The notes below the pieces were generated by a model that worked only from the letters and a program-made list of their open reading frames with translations, was not told where the DNA came from and searched no databases. Both the position numbers and the translations under genes were made by a program. 64,000 nucleotides of DNA from Acidaminococcus hominis (GTDB lineage Bacteria > Bacillota > Negativicutes > Acidaminococcales > Acidaminococcaceae): NCBI RefSeq assembly GCF_021044795.1, contig NZ_JAJNOP010000002.1. One strand, given 5' to 3'. Below are positions 24,964-34,957 of this stretch, one piece after another (the stretch's first letter is position 1; the number at the start of each line of letters is the position of its first letter).

Positions 24964-27900
24964 ATGACCAAACGCTTGTATTCGCTGTCCCTGGGGGAAA
25001 CCCTGCGGGAACAGTTTTTGGCGGACGCCGCCCAATATCCCTATGGGGAGGTACTGTATTTAGTGCCCAACCGGATTTTGGAGCATCTGGTAAAGGCCCG
25101 GGGTGTGGTGAAAACCCTGTCCCTGGATGCCCTGGCCGGAGAAATCTTGAAAGAAAATACCCAAGGAACTCCTCTGCGCCGCATTTCCCGGCAGGCCCAG
25201 AAGAAAATTCTGGAAGAAGCCCTGGCAGTGGCGGTAGAAGGGGGACAGGTGTCCTATTTTGCCCAGCTGGTGAAGAAAAAAGGCTTTTTGGACAGTCTTT
25301 TGAATCTGTTCAACGAATTTGCCCAAAACAGCCTGGCCCCGGAACAGTTTAACCAGATTCTGGTCAGCTGGGGACGGCCTGGAAAACTGGGCAAAAAGGA
25401 CCGGGAAATGGCTTTGATCTACCTGCTTTTTGTGAACAAGCTCCGGGAGCAGCAGGTTACCGACCTGTCCGGCCGTTACCAATTGGCGGTAGAAGCTTTG
25501 CAGCAGGGAGGTACGGTGCCCTGGCAGAAATGCTATATCAGCGAATTCAACCAGCTTTCCTCTGTGCAATTGGAACTGGTTGAAGCGTTGGGAGATTTGT
25601 GTGACGTGGAAATAGGGCTCTTTTATGACCCTTCCCGGCCCGAACTCAGCGCCGTAACGGAAAATATCCATGCCCAGCTGGTGGGAGCAGGTTTTGCAGA
25701 CCTAAAGGAAGCCCCCCAAATTCAGCGGCCAGCGGATTTGGACTTTTTTGCCCAGAACTGGCGGGGCAGCGACTACTCCCGGCCGGAAGCAGAGCATATC
25801 CATTTGGCAGAGGCAGGGACTCCAGAGCAGGAAATGCGCCTGGTGCTGACCCAAATCAAGAAAAAACTTCAGTCCGGCACAGCGCCCCAGGATATCCTGC
25901 TCCTGATGCGGAGCACCAGTGATTATCCCGGCCTTGCCCGGGCCTTTGCCCTGTACGGCCTGGAAACCACCATGCCTACGGTTACTGGCGCGGCCAGCCA
26001 ACCCCTGCCGGACCTGATTACCAAGCTGCTCCAGGCTGTCAGCCAACCTCAGGACCTGGGAGCCTGGCAGAACCTGTTTCGCTGCACCCTGCTGCCTCTA
26101 TTGTGGGACTGCCAGCGGGATGCCCTGGAGCAGGACTATACCCAGCTGTATTTTGAACGGGCTGGGGCACTGCGTTCCCATGTAAAGCGGGAACGGCGGA
26201 TTAATGATGAGTTTTGGACGGACCTGGCTTTTTTCCAGGCAGACCATACGGCCAAAGAATGGCAGGAGGGCATGCAGGACCTGCTGGACCGGTGGAACCT
26301 GATGGGCCGGTGGGGAAGCCTGCACCAGGCTGGCAAAGTGGATCTGGCCCAGGTAAAGCTGATGGGAAATGCCGTGGAGCTGGTGAAGCATACCTTTGAA
26401 ATGCTGGAGCGGACCTGGGAAGACTGCGGTCAAAAGGCTGCCGCCGTAACCCCAGCCCAGCTTCTGGAATTCTGGCAGGATTCCCTAAAGGGAGCCACCC
26501 TGATTCTCAAGGAAGGCAATCCTCAGGGCATTAGCGTCATGGAAGCCGGGGATATTCAGGGGGTTTCCTATCCCTATGTGTTCATTATGGGCCTGCGGGA
26601 CGGGCTCTTTCCTTCCGTAAAGCGGGAAAGCTGGCTGTACAACGACGGGGAACGCACGGAACTCAACGGCCTGGGGGTGGAACTGGCGGTGTCCGGCCGC
26701 AGCCTGGAAGCGGACCGGTTCTTCTTTGCCTCAGCGGCTGCTATTGCTGCCCAGGACCTGTATCTGAGCTGGTACCGGGACGAGGAAGGGGGTCCCTCTC
26801 CCTATATCCAGGAACTGCTGAATTTGTACGCCGAAGGCTCCCTGGTGCCCCAGACTTTTTACGACAGTCTGGACAATTGCGCCAGCGAGGCCCTGCTGGA
26901 ACAGCTGCTGATGCAGCAGGAAGCTTTGGCTCTCAAGGAACAGGCCTTTTTGGCTAAGCGGCTGGGCAGCGATTATGCCCAGCGGGCGGCCACCGGGAAA
27001 AAACGCTGGGAGGACCCGGAAAGTCCCTGGAACGGCACGGTGCCGGGAATCTTGAAGGAGCCCCTGCGGCTCAGCGCTTCGGGGCTTGATGTGTATCTTC
27101 AGTGTCCCTTTGCCTATCTGTTTGGCAATGTGTGGAAAATGGAACCCTGGGAGGAACAGACGGGCTACCCCGGTCCTGATGTGGTGGGAAGCCTGCTCCA
27201 TGCGGTACTGGCGGAGTTCTTGAGTCGGCATCTGAGCAAGGCCCTGAGCTTCAGCGACCTGCCCCAGCTGCGGGACGAACTGCAGCAGGTTTTTGCGGAC
27301 CAATTTGAGGCGCTGGTGCAAAGCGGCAAGATTTCCCAATCCAGTCTACTGCCCCATTTGCGCAAGGTCTATGGCAGATGGCTGAGCAACTGGCTGAAGC
27401 AGGAATGTGAATACGAGCAAACCAGCAGCCTGCTGCCTTCCAAGCTGGAATGGAGTTTCGGCCGCAAGGACAGCCCTTGGCGTGCCCTGTGCCGGTATGT
27501 GGACGACAAGCCCGTATACTTTTCCGGCCAGGTTGACCGGATTGATACCAACGGAACAACTTACGCCATTTTGGACTATAAAACCGGGCAGCACCCCAGC
27601 GGGAGCCAGATCAAGGACGGGAAAGCCGTTCAGCTGCCCCTCTATGCAAGAGCCCTGATGGAACTGGGGCCTGTTGACCCGCAGAATATTTTGGGCGGGG
27701 GCTACTGCTCCCTGCGTTCCGGCAAGCGGGAAGGGGGAACCTGGTCGCCAGAGGCCAAGAAGTACCTGGACTATCTGGCCAGGTCCCGGGCTCCCAAGCT
27801 GGAGGAAAGTATGGAAAAGGCTTTTGCAGAAATCGACAAGGCTGTGCGGGCCCTGAGGCAGGGAGCTTTCCCGGCAGCCCCTTACGGCAGCTGTCCGCCC

Positions 27901-27969
27901 TATTGTCCGGCCAAGGATGTGTGCCGGATTTCGGAAAATCCCAAAAGCAGTGAACAGGAACAGGAGTGA
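24964..27969 (+). CDS. addB: ATP-dependent helicase/nuclease subunit B (AddB/RexB-like)
   Basis: The 1,001-residue protein is the non-motor nuclease subunit of the AddAB complex, which resects DNA double-strand breaks for RecA. Its C-terminal part holds the RecB-type nuclease: GSLLHAVLAEF, then AILDYKTGQHPSG with the catalytic Asp-Lys. Iron-sulfur cysteines occur in LQCPFAYLFG and CPPYCPAKDVC. The N-terminus lacks the GxxGxGKT ATP loop found in B. subtilis AddB, as in RexB of lactic acid bacteria. ATG 24964 follows AAAGGA. The stop overlaps the ribosome site of addA. Confidence 0.85.
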   Translation: MTKRLYSLSLGETLREQFLADAAQYPYGEVLYLVPNRILEHLVKARGVVKTLSLDALAGEILKENTQGTPLRRISRQAQKKILEEALAVAVEGGQVSYFAQLVKKKGFLDSLLNLFNEFAQNSLAPEQFNQILVSWGRPGKLGKKDREMALIYLLFVNKLREQQVTDLSGRYQLAVEALQQGGTVPWQKCYISEFNQLSSVQLELVEALGDLCDVEIGLFYDPSRPELSAVTENIHAQLVGAGFADLKEAPQIQRPADLDFFAQNWRGSDYSRPEAEHIHLAEAGTPEQEMRLVLTQIKKKLQSGTAPQDILLLMRSTSDYPGLARAFALYGLETTMPTVTGAASQPLPDLITKLLQAVSQPQDLGAWQNLFRCTLLPLLWDCQRDALEQDYTQLYFERAGALRSHVKRERRINDEFWTDLAFFQADHTAKEWQEGMQDLLDRWNLMGRWGSLHQAGKVDLAQVKLMGNAVELVKHTFEMLERTWEDCGQKAAAVTPAQLLEFWQDSLKGATLILKEGNPQGISVMEAGDIQGVSYPYVFIMGLRDGLFPSVKRESWLYNDGERTELNGLGVELAVSGRSLEADRFFFASAAAIAAQDLYLSWYRDEEGGPSPYIQELLNLYAEGSLVPQTFYDSLDNCASEALLEQLLMQQEALALKEQAFLAKRLGSDYAQRAATGKKRWEDPESPWNGTVPGILKEPLRLSASGLDVYLQCPFAYLFGNVWKMEPWEEQTGYPGPDVVGSLLHAVLAEFLSRHLSKALSFSDLPQLRDELQQVFADQFEALVQSGKISQSSLLPHLRKVYGRWLSNWLKQECEYEQTSSLLPSKLEWSFGRKDSPWRALCRYVDDKPVYFSGQVDRIDTNGTTYAILDYKTGQHPSGSQIKDGKAVQLPLYARALMELGPVDPQNILGGGYCSLRSGKREGGTWSPEAKKYLDYLARSRAPKLEESMEKAFAEIDKAVRALRQGAFPAAPYGSCPPYCPAKDVCRISENPKSSEQEQE

Positions 27970-27974
27970 AAACC

Positions 27975-30900
27975 ATGGCAGATTTTACCAGACAACAACA
28001 GGAAGCCATTTCCACCCTGGACCGGAACGTATCCGTTTCTGCCGGGGCCGGCTCCGGAAAGACCCGGGTGCTGGTGGAACGGTTTTTGAAAATATTGGCG
28101 GAGGAGAAAGCCTCTGCCCAGGAAATTTTGGCCATTACCTTTACCCGGAAGGCCGCCCGGGAAATGCGGGAGCGGGTACAGAAGGGAATTTTGGACCGGT
28201 TGGCGGAAGCCACAGACCCCCAGCGGCAGCAGTACTGGCAGGAGCAGCTGAATCAGCTGGACCATGCGTCCATTACCACCATCGACAGTTTCTGTGCCCG
28301 GATTATCCGGGAAAATCCGGTGGAAGCGGGAATGGACCCTGGCTTTGCCGTGCGGGAAGAATATGAAATTGCAGATTTTAGGCAAGAGGCCGTCCATACC
28401 TTTATGGATCAGGAGCTGAAAGGGGAAAACGAAGACTTTTTCGGCCTATTGGATATATATGGTCCCCGGCGGCTGGAAGAAATGCTGGTGCTGCTGATTG
28501 ACGCGCTGCCGGATATTCTGGCGCTGGGAGACCTGTCCCGGCCCTATCAGGAAGAATTGGACAAGGAAGAAGACCTGAAGCTTGAGGCGGAGTCTGCCTT
28601 GGACGACCTTATTGCCGTCAAGGACACAGCAGGCCCCAAGGGCAAGGAACTTATCCTGCGGCTGGAAGAACAGCGGGACTCCCTTCATGAGGCCATTGCC
28701 AAAGGCGATTACGAAACGCTGGCAGAGGCTGTGGGAGGTCTTCGGGCGGCAGGCGCAATCAAAGACTTTGCCGCAAAGCTGAAAGAGACGGTGAGTACCC
28801 TGTTGGACCTGGACCTGAACCGGGCGGGCCTTGCCCAAGCGGCCCAGTGGCAGACCGTACTGGAGCGGCTGGACCAGTACCTGTTTACTGCAGCGGAGCA
28901 GCAGGAGATGTACAGCTTTTCCTATATTTCCGCCAAGGCAGTGAAGCTGCTGGGCACAGATCCGGAACTATTGCGCACCTACCGGAATAAATTCAAGTTT
29001 CTGATGGTGGACGAGTTCCAGGATACCAACGAGGAACAAAAGCGTCTGGTTTACCTGGTGTCCGGTGGGGACGCCAAGGTGCTGCGGGGAAACAATCTGT
29101 TTGTGGTAGGGGATGCCAAGCAGTCCATCTACCGGTTCCGGGGTGCCGATGTCAGCGTCTTTAAGCAGGTGCGGGATGCCATTGTGGCTTCCGGCGGCAA
29201 AGACATCATTATGGACGACAATTTCCGTTCAGCTCCAGAGATTATCCAAGCCTGCAATGTGTTGTTTGAGGACCTTTTGGGTACCGACGAGACGGCGGAC
29301 GTCCAGGCCCAGTCCCTGACGCCCCACCAGGCTCCTACAGAGCTGCCCCGCTTTATGGTACTGAAGAAGCAATCCGAAACGGACAAGGGGGCTGCCCAGC
29401 GGGTCAAAGCCCAGTGGGTGGCAGCCGCCATCCAGGAGCTGGTGGCTTCCCACCCGGAATTAAAGTATGGGGACGTGGCCATTTTGCTGCCGGCAATCCG
29501 TTTGTCCCGGCAGTATGAAGAAGCGCTGGATGCTCTGGGTATCAAAAGCCAGGTCAGCGACGGCAAGGGCTTCTACGACCGGCAGGAAATTGTGGACGTC
29601 ATCAATTTGCTGACCTGTCTGCTCAATCCTCGGAAGGACTGGGCCCTGGCGGGATTCCTGCGTTCCCCCTGGGGCGGCTTGTCCGACCCGGAAATCGGGG
29701 AACTGGTAAAGGATTACCCGGAGTTAACCCTGTGGGAAGCTCTCCAGCAAGCCCTGGAACCCCGGCAGGTAAAACTGGCCGCTAGCTTGCACACCCTGCG
29801 GCAAATGGCGCTGTACCAGTCCCTGCCGGAATTCTTTGACTGCCTGAATCAGGAGTTTCAGGCGGAACCCCTGCTGCTTTCCCAGCGGGGGGGCCGGGAA
29901 AAGCTGGCCAACTACCGTAAGCTGCGGACCCTGGGCACGGAAGCAGCCATGAACCAGGGCAGCAGTGTCCAGGATTTCCTCCAGCGGCTGCAGCTGATGC
30001 GGGCCCTGGGGGCACGGGAAAGTGATGCCAACCAGGAAGCGGATCCGGAGGCCGTGAAGATTATGACCATACACAAGTCCAAAGGCCTGGAATTCCCGGC
30101 GGTTATCCTGCCGGACCTGGATCAGAATGCACCGGCAGATAAGCTGGGAATCCAGTTCATTCCCCAGGCGGCCTTTGGGGTGCGGGTACCCAATGCAGAA
30201 GGAGTGCTGGAGAATACCGGTATCTATACCCTGCTGAGCAGGGAAAAATCAGCCCTGGAATTCAATGAAAAGAAACGCCAGCTGTATGTGGCCATGACCC
30301 GGGCAGAAAAATACCTGTATATGGTAAGTATTGAAGAAATAAAGAAAAAGCCTGTAAAGGAAGCCACCCAGGAAAAATGGGGAAGTGCCCTACTCCGGGT
30401 ATTTGGCCCCCAGGGGCCTGCAGCCGGCAAGGTCGCCTATGATGAATGCCCGGTGGAGTCCGTGGGTATCCTCACGGAGGAAGGCATTTTGGCAAAGCGG
30501 CAGGTGCCGCATTCTGCGCCTCAGGTGCCCGCCAAGGTTTACCAGCAGGCTGCCCCGGTGGCCTTTCCCAAGGCCCTGCGGCTCAGTGCTTCGGCCCTTT
30601 TGGAGTATGATACCTGTCCCAGAAGCTATTACTATCACTACCAGCGGCATATGCCCCCGGTGGAAGTGGAAATGACGGGAACCGGCAAGCACCGGGTGTC
30701 CGCCATGGATCTGGGGACCTTTGTCCACCGGGTGCTCCAGCTGATGAATACCCTGCCCCAGGAAGAAGCTTTGGAACTGGCTCTGGCAGAAAACGAGAAC
30801 TGGTCGGAAGAAAAGCGCCGGTATATGCGGGAAGACGGAGGAGCACTGCTTGGCAGCTACTGCGCCAGTCCGCTGTATACCAATCTGGAAGGTTATGAAG

Positions 30901-31313
30901 CTCAGGCAGAACGGGATTTCGACCTGAACCTGTTTACGCTGGGGCAGACAGAAATCTGGTTCCAGGGAAGCATCGACAAGCTGGTATTCCTGCCGGACCA
31001 AAAGCTGGGGATTGTGGACTACAAGACCGGCCATCCCCCAGTGGACGGGGAGGAACGGCAGGGGTATACCCGTCAGCTGGCCATCTACGCCCTGGCGGCA
31101 GAAACCCTGTACAAAGGTTATACCGTGGCCTGGGCCCAGCTCCATTTTCTCCAAAACAACAGTATTTGGGAATTGAAGGATAGGGAAGCCGAGACGGAAA
31201 AACTTCGGGCTCTCCTGAAGAACCTCAGTGAATGGGATGAGGAGACGGCGTTCCCGGTGCGGACCGAGGCCTGCTCCTATTGTCCCTATCAGTATTTTTG
31301 CACCAAAGCCTAA
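27975..31313 (+). CDS. addA: ATP-dependent helicase/nuclease subunit A (AddA)
   Basis: The 1,112-residue protein is a UvrD-type helicase with a C-terminal nuclease. Walker A reads SAGAGSGKTRVLVERF (near residue 20), motif II VDEFQDTNEEQ, motif III VGDAKQSIYRFRGAD and motif VI VAMTRAEKYLY. The nuclease block is GIVDYKTGHPP, and EACSYCPYQYFC closes the protein. It unwinds and trims DNA ends together with AddB. ATG 27975 sits eight bases after AGGAG; an in-frame GTG at 27966 overlaps the addB stop and is the alternative. A strong terminator follows. Confidence 0.9.
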   Translation: MADFTRQQQEAISTLDRNVSVSAGAGSGKTRVLVERFLKILAEEKASAQEILAITFTRKAAREMRERVQKGILDRLAEATDPQRQQYWQEQLNQLDHASITTIDSFCARIIRENPVEAGMDPGFAVREEYEIADFRQEAVHTFMDQELKGENEDFFGLLDIYGPRRLEEMLVLLIDALPDILALGDLSRPYQEELDKEEDLKLEAESALDDLIAVKDTAGPKGKELILRLEEQRDSLHEAIAKGDYETLAEAVGGLRAAGAIKDFAAKLKETVSTLLDLDLNRAGLAQAAQWQTVLERLDQYLFTAAEQQEMYSFSYISAKAVKLLGTDPELLRTYRNKFKFLMVDEFQDTNEEQKRLVYLVSGGDAKVLRGNNLFVVGDAKQSIYRFRGADVSVFKQVRDAIVASGGKDIIMDDNFRSAPEIIQACNVLFEDLLGTDETADVQAQSLTPHQAPTELPRFMVLKKQSETDKGAAQRVKAQWVAAAIQELVASHPELKYGDVAILLPAIRLSRQYEEALDALGIKSQVSDGKGFYDRQEIVDVINLLTCLLNPRKDWALAGFLRSPWGGLSDPEIGELVKDYPELTLWEALQQALEPRQVKLAASLHTLRQMALYQSLPEFFDCLNQEFQAEPLLLSQRGGREKLANYRKLRTLGTEAAMNQGSSVQDFLQRLQLMRALGARESDANQEADPEAVKIMTIHKSKGLEFPAVILPDLDQNAPADKLGIQFIPQAAFGVRVPNAEGVLENTGIYTLLSREKSALEFNEKKRQLYVAMTRAEKYLYMVSIEEIKKKPVKEATQEKWGSALLRVFGPQGPAAGKVAYDECPVESVGILTEEGILAKRQVPHSAPQVPAKVYQQAAPVAFPKALRLSASALLEYDTCPRSYYYHYQRHMPPVEVEMTGTGKHRVSAMDLGTFVHRVLQLMNTLPQEEALELALAENENWSEEKRRYMREDGGALLGSYCASPLYTNLEGYEAQAERDFDLNLFTLGQTEIWFQGSIDKLVFLPDQKLGIVDYKTGHPPVDGEERQGYTRQLAIYALAAETLYKGYTVAWAQLHFLQNNSIWELKDREAETEKLRALLKNLSEWDEETAFPVRTEACSYCPYQYFCTKA

Positions 31314-31321
31314 AGTGCCAT

Positions 31322-31368
31322 AAAAAAACGACTTGCGAATCAGGTTGATTCGCAGGTCGTTTTTTTTG
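31322..31368. terminator. strong terminator after addA
   Basis: A perfect-looking stem: ACGACTTGCGAATC (28 bases of near-complementarity with GATTCGCAGGTCGT) flanked by an A-run at 31322 and a T-run to 31367. It can serve both converging genes. Confidence 0.9.
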
Positions 31369-31398
31369 AATGTTTAGCTTTGTATGGTTCCTGTTTTC

Positions 31399-32073
31399 TT
31401 AGTCCAGTTCCCGGGTGGTGCCAAAGGGAACAATGATGACCTGGGTTTTGCCTTCGGTCTTCAGTTCTACGGATTTCTTGAACTTTTCAGGGTCCTGGGC
31501 AATCAGGGGCCAGGTGTTATAGTGGATGGGAATGACATAGGGGACTTCCAGGAACTGGGCAGCTACCCGGGCATCTCGGGGTCCCATGGTGAAATTGTCA
31601 CCGATGGGCAGCAGGGCGTAGTCGATTTGCTCCAGCCGGGCCAGCAGCTGCATATCGGAGAAGACCCCGGTATCTCCGGCAAAGTAGACGGTCTTGCCGC
31701 CGAAGGTGACGATAAAGCCCGCAGCGTGGCCGCCGGCAATGCCGCTGCCGTGGAAAGCAGGGGTAATCCGTACGTGGCCAAAAGGAAATTCATGAGTGCC
31801 GCCAATATGCATACCGTGGGAACGGCAGCCCTGGTCCGCCGCAGCGTGGGCGATTTCAGCGGTGGAGATAATCAGGGCATCTTTGTTCTTGGCGATTTCG
31901 TAGGCGGAGCCCAGATGGTCCCCGTGGGCGTGGCTTACTAGAATGTAGTCAGCCTTGATGTCCTTGGGGGTCAGGCCTTCGGGGTTGCCTTCCAGATAGG
32001 GGTCGAACAGCAGGGTGGTGGTACCATCGGACAGGGTAAAGCAGGAATGGTGGATATAATGAAATTGCAGCAT
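31399..32073 (-). CDS. metallo-beta-lactamase-fold metal-dependent hydrolase (UPF0173/YtkL type)
   Basis: The 224-residue protein has the MBL-fold ligands: HHSCF near the start, VSHAHGDHLG (HxHxDH), PAFHGSG, AGDTGVF and a final PIHYNTW histidine. The length and motifs match the UPF0173 metal-dependent hydrolase family, whose physiological substrate is not settled. The start at 32073 follows AAAGGAGG by eight bases; the longer upstream frame lacks a site. It is monocistronic and ends at the terminator shared with addA. Confidence 0.82.
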   Translation of the reverse strand: MLQFHYIHHSCFTLSDGTTTLLFDPYLEGNPEGLTPKDIKADYILVSHAHGDHLGSAYEIAKNKDALIISTAEIAHAAADQGCRSHGMHIGGTHEFPFGHVRITPAFHGSGIAGGHAAGFIVTFGGKTVYFAGDTGVFSDMQLLARLEQIDYALLPIGDNFTMGPRDARVAAQFLEVPYVIPIHYNTWPLIAQDPEKFKKSVELKTEGKTQVIIVPFGTTRELD

Positions 32074-32220
32074 AAAATTTGCCTCCTTTAAAGTATTCGT
32101 CTTCTTTATTATCAACCAAAGTGTGCGTTTTGACAACTAGTCCCGTGCGGGGAAAAATCAAAATTTCTGAAAAATATTCGAATTTTGCCGGGAAAACTGG
32201 CTTTCGCTGGGTAACCTTTC

Positions 32221-32249
32221 TTTACAACTTCCGGCAAGTAAAGTACAAT
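32221..32249 (+). promoter_or_regulatory. promoter of the symporter-folate operon
   Basis: TTTACA (32221-32226) and TACAAT (32244-32249) are 17 bases apart. A 15-base dyad CTGGGAATATTCCAG at 32285-32299 lies between the promoter and the start codon and could be an operator. Confidence 0.65.
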
Positions 32250-32319
32250 GAAGTTTGTTGAATTTTGAAGCTGTGAAAGATGGACTGGGAATATTCCAGA
32301 ATTTGGTGAGGTGGCTACA

Positions 32320-33741
32320 GTGAATTGGTATTTGGCAGTAATCGTTGGGTATGCTGCACTATTGATTTTGTTGGGGTATTGGATTGGCAAGCACGTAAAA
32401 GGTGCTTCCGACTTTTTTGTAGGCGGCCGAAACTTTGGCTCCGGGCTGCTTTTTACTACGCTGATTGCGGCCAATATTGGCGCCGGTTCCACCGTAGGGG
32501 TGACGGGCCTGGCTTACCATTTTGGCGCCTCCAGCTGGTGGTGGATTGGCTGCAGCGGCCTGGGGTCCCTGATTCTGGCCTACGTGGTGGGCCCTGCGGT
32601 GTGGCGGCAGGCCAAAAAGCACAATCTGTTTACCATGGGGGATTACCTGGACCTGCGGTATTCTCCGGCTTTCCGGGGGGTAACCTCCACCCTGATGGCC
32701 ATTGGCACCCTGGCCCTGTTTTCCGGCCAGCTGCTGGGCATCGCCTGGATTCTCAACGTGGCAGCCGGCGTGGACCGGACCCTGGGTATTATCATCGCGT
32801 CCGTGGTGGTGACCCTGTACTTCTCCGCCGGAGGCCTGAAATCCGCAGCCATCGTGAATATCATTGAGCTGGCGGTAATCCTTTTGGGCTTCTGCATTGC
32901 GGTACCCTATGCCCTGGCTTACGTAGGGGGCTGGCAGGGCCTGGTCCAGGCCGTCAGCCAAAATACCGGCAGTGCGGCCAAAACGGCCTCCTACTTTAGC
33001 TGGAACGGGATGGGGAACCAGGCCATTTTGGGATACTTTTTGATGCTGACCCCGGCCTTCTGTATTTCTCCGGGCCTTATTGGCAAGGTGTACAGTGCTA
33101 GGGACGAACACGCCGTAAAGGTGGGCACGCTGCTGAACGGCATTGTCCAGCTGCTTTTTGCTTTCCTGCCCATGCTGATTGGGATGTGCGCCTATGCGGC
33201 GTTCCCCAATTTGGGCAACCAGGAACTGGCTTTGCCCAAGGTTATGAAGGAAATGCTGCCCTTTGGCATTTCGGCCCTGGCCCTGTCGGCTATTTTTGCC
33301 GCAGAAGTCAGCACCTGCGACACGGTGCTGTATATGCTGGCCACGTCTTTAAGCAAGGACCTGTACAAGACCTTCTTCCGGCCCCAGGCTACCGACCAGC
33401 AACTGCTTAGCGTCAGCCGGAAAATCTCCGTGCTCTGCGGCATTGTGGGAATTTTTGTGGCTCTCTTTATGGCCAACATCATTACGGCTCTGGCTATTTT
33501 CTATAGCCTAATGACTGTAAGCCTGGCAGCCCCCTTCCTGTTTGGCCTGTTTACCCAACGGGCTTCCACCAAGGGCGCTTTCCTGTCCGCAGGCCTTGGG
33601 GTGGCCCTGGTACTGGGACTCCAGCTGTTTCATGGGGGCAAGGGCTTTGGTATCTTGAATGCCACTTCCCTGGGAATTCTTACGGCTGCGGTGGTAATGC
33701 TCCTGAGCCTGTGGCTGTTTCCCCAAAAGAAGAAGGTCTAA
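32320..33741 (+). CDS. sodium:solute symporter (SSS) family protein
   Basis: The 473-residue protein has about 13 hydrophobic helices and the SSS-family start VGYAALLILLGYWIGKHVKG with FFVGGRNFGSG, plus GMCAYAAFPNL and a conserved SAIFAAEVSTCDTVLYMLAT block. Such carriers take up a solute with Na+; which solute is not evident. GTG 32320 follows GGTGAGG; an earlier in-frame GTG at 32311 overlaps that site. The next gene starts 28 bases later, so this may be the first gene of the long folate operon. Confidence 0.82.
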   Translation: MNWYLAVIVGYAALLILLGYWIGKHVKGASDFFVGGRNFGSGLLFTTLIAANIGAGSTVGVTGLAYHFGASSWWWIGCSGLGSLILAYVVGPAVWRQAKKHNLFTMGDYLDLRYSPAFRGVTSTLMAIGTLALFSGQLLGIAWILNVAAGVDRTLGIIIASVVVTLYFSAGGLKSAAIVNIIELAVILLGFCIAVPYALAYVGGWQGLVQAVSQNTGSAAKTASYFSWNGMGNQAILGYFLMLTPAFCISPGLIGKVYSARDEHAVKVGTLLNGIVQLLFAFLPMLIGMCAYAAFPNLGNQELALPKVMKEMLPFGISALALSAIFAAEVSTCDTVLYMLATSLSKDLYKTFFRPQATDQQLLSVSRKISVLCGIVGIFVALFMANIITALAIFYSLMTVSLAAPFLFGLFTQRASTKGAFLSAGLGVALVLGLQLFHGGKGFGILNATSLGILTAAVVMLLSLWLFPQKKKV

Positions 33742-33769
33742 TATCATTGTTAGAGAAAGGAAATCCTGC

Positions 33770-34957
33770 GTGAACAAATATAAGCTGAAACAAGCGGTGC
33801 AAATCGGTCTTGCGGCTATGGTGCTGGGCGTTTTGCCCCTAAGCCGGCCGGTACAGGCTGCAGAAGAAACAAAGCAGCTGTCTTTTAAGGAACGGGTGCA
33901 GGCGATTGCCAACGCCCGGAAAGAGGATTTTGCCCTAAAAAGCGAGGAAATCCGGGCAAAGCGCCGGGGGGATAAGCCCCAAACCCAGGCAGAGGAGAAA
34001 CAGCAGCCTGAGGAAGAAAAAAATAAAACAGCGGTAAAAAAAGAAACGCCTAAAGAGGACGCTTCCCAAAAGGAAACGAAATCGGCTAAAGAGGCCAAAC
34101 GGCAAAAACCGGAAAAGCCCCAAAAGGAAGCCAAAACTTCTCCGCGGAACCAAGCGGCAGAGGCTGAAACACAGGCTGAGGACAACACCCCGGTGAATCC
34201 GGGCCATTTCAGCGCTTCCGAGCTGGCTGGACTTACCCTGCGGCCGTCCCTGGAAATTGAGGGCAAAAAGCTGGTTCTGACCGAGCCCATCAATTTTGAA
34301 GAAAGCCGCCAGCGTTCCTTTAAGGACCGGGCGGTAAAGGACCCCAGCCTGCAGCTGATTCTCAACCGGGTGATGACCAAATCCCAGCTGTGGAACATTC
34401 CCAAGGACTATGACCAGGTGACCATTGCCGGGGAGGCAGAAGCCACCCGGGACCAGGCTGTGGCTTTGCTGAAGCTGTACAATAACCGGCTGCCCATTAA
34501 GGCTACCCCGGAACAACTGGTGGAAATGTATTACAATGAGGCAGGAAAAGAGGGCATCCGTTGGGATTTGGCCTTCTGCCAAGCACTTTTGGAAACAGGT
34601 TTCTTCCACTTTGGAGGCACGGTGGTGCCGGCCCAGAATAACTTCTGCGGCCTGGGAACCACCAGCAGCCAGGTGCGGGGCGCCTATTTTGCTACCCCGG
34701 ACCTGGGGGTGCGGGCCCACATCCAGCATTTGATGGCCTACAGCACCAGCCGGAAACCTTCCACGCCCATTGTTGACCCACGCTATCAGTTGGTTTATGA
34801 TGGTAAGGTACGAAACGGGTTTTTCGATCGCTGGTCCCAGCTAAATGGAAAATGGGCTACAGGCAGCAATTATGCAGAGAAAATCATGAACATCCACGAA
34901 CAGATGAAATCCTTGATTACCGTCTCTGGTGCTGACTGGCCCAAGGAAACGAGGTGA
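33770..34957 (+). CDS. secreted glucosaminidase-type peptidoglycan hydrolase
   Basis: The 395-residue protein has a signal peptide ending near PVQAAEE (about residue 29), a highly charged Lys/Glu/Gln linker up to residue 130, and a C-terminal glucosaminidase (FlgJ/Mannosyl-glycoprotein type) domain: MYYNEAGKEGIRWDLAFCQA, then LLETGFFHF with the catalytic Glu, and NNFCGLGTT. It should cut cell-wall glycan outside the membrane. It starts with GTG after AGAAAGG and its stop overlaps the trmL start. Confidence 0.8.
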   Translation: MNKYKLKQAVQIGLAAMVLGVLPLSRPVQAAEETKQLSFKERVQAIANARKEDFALKSEEIRAKRRGDKPQTQAEEKQQPEEEKNKTAVKKETPKEDASQKETKSAKEAKRQKPEKPQKEAKTSPRNQAAEAETQAEDNTPVNPGHFSASELAGLTLRPSLEIEGKKLVLTEPINFEESRQRSFKDRAVKDPSLQLILNRVMTKSQLWNIPKDYDQVTIAGEAEATRDQAVALLKLYNNRLPIKATPEQLVEMYYNEAGKEGIRWDLAFCQALLETGFFHFGGTVVPAQNNFCGLGTTSSQVRGAYFATPDLGVRAHIQHLMAYSTSRKPSTPIVDPRYQLVYDGKVRNGFFDRWSQLNGKWATGSNYAEKIMNIHEQMKSLITVSGADWPKETR

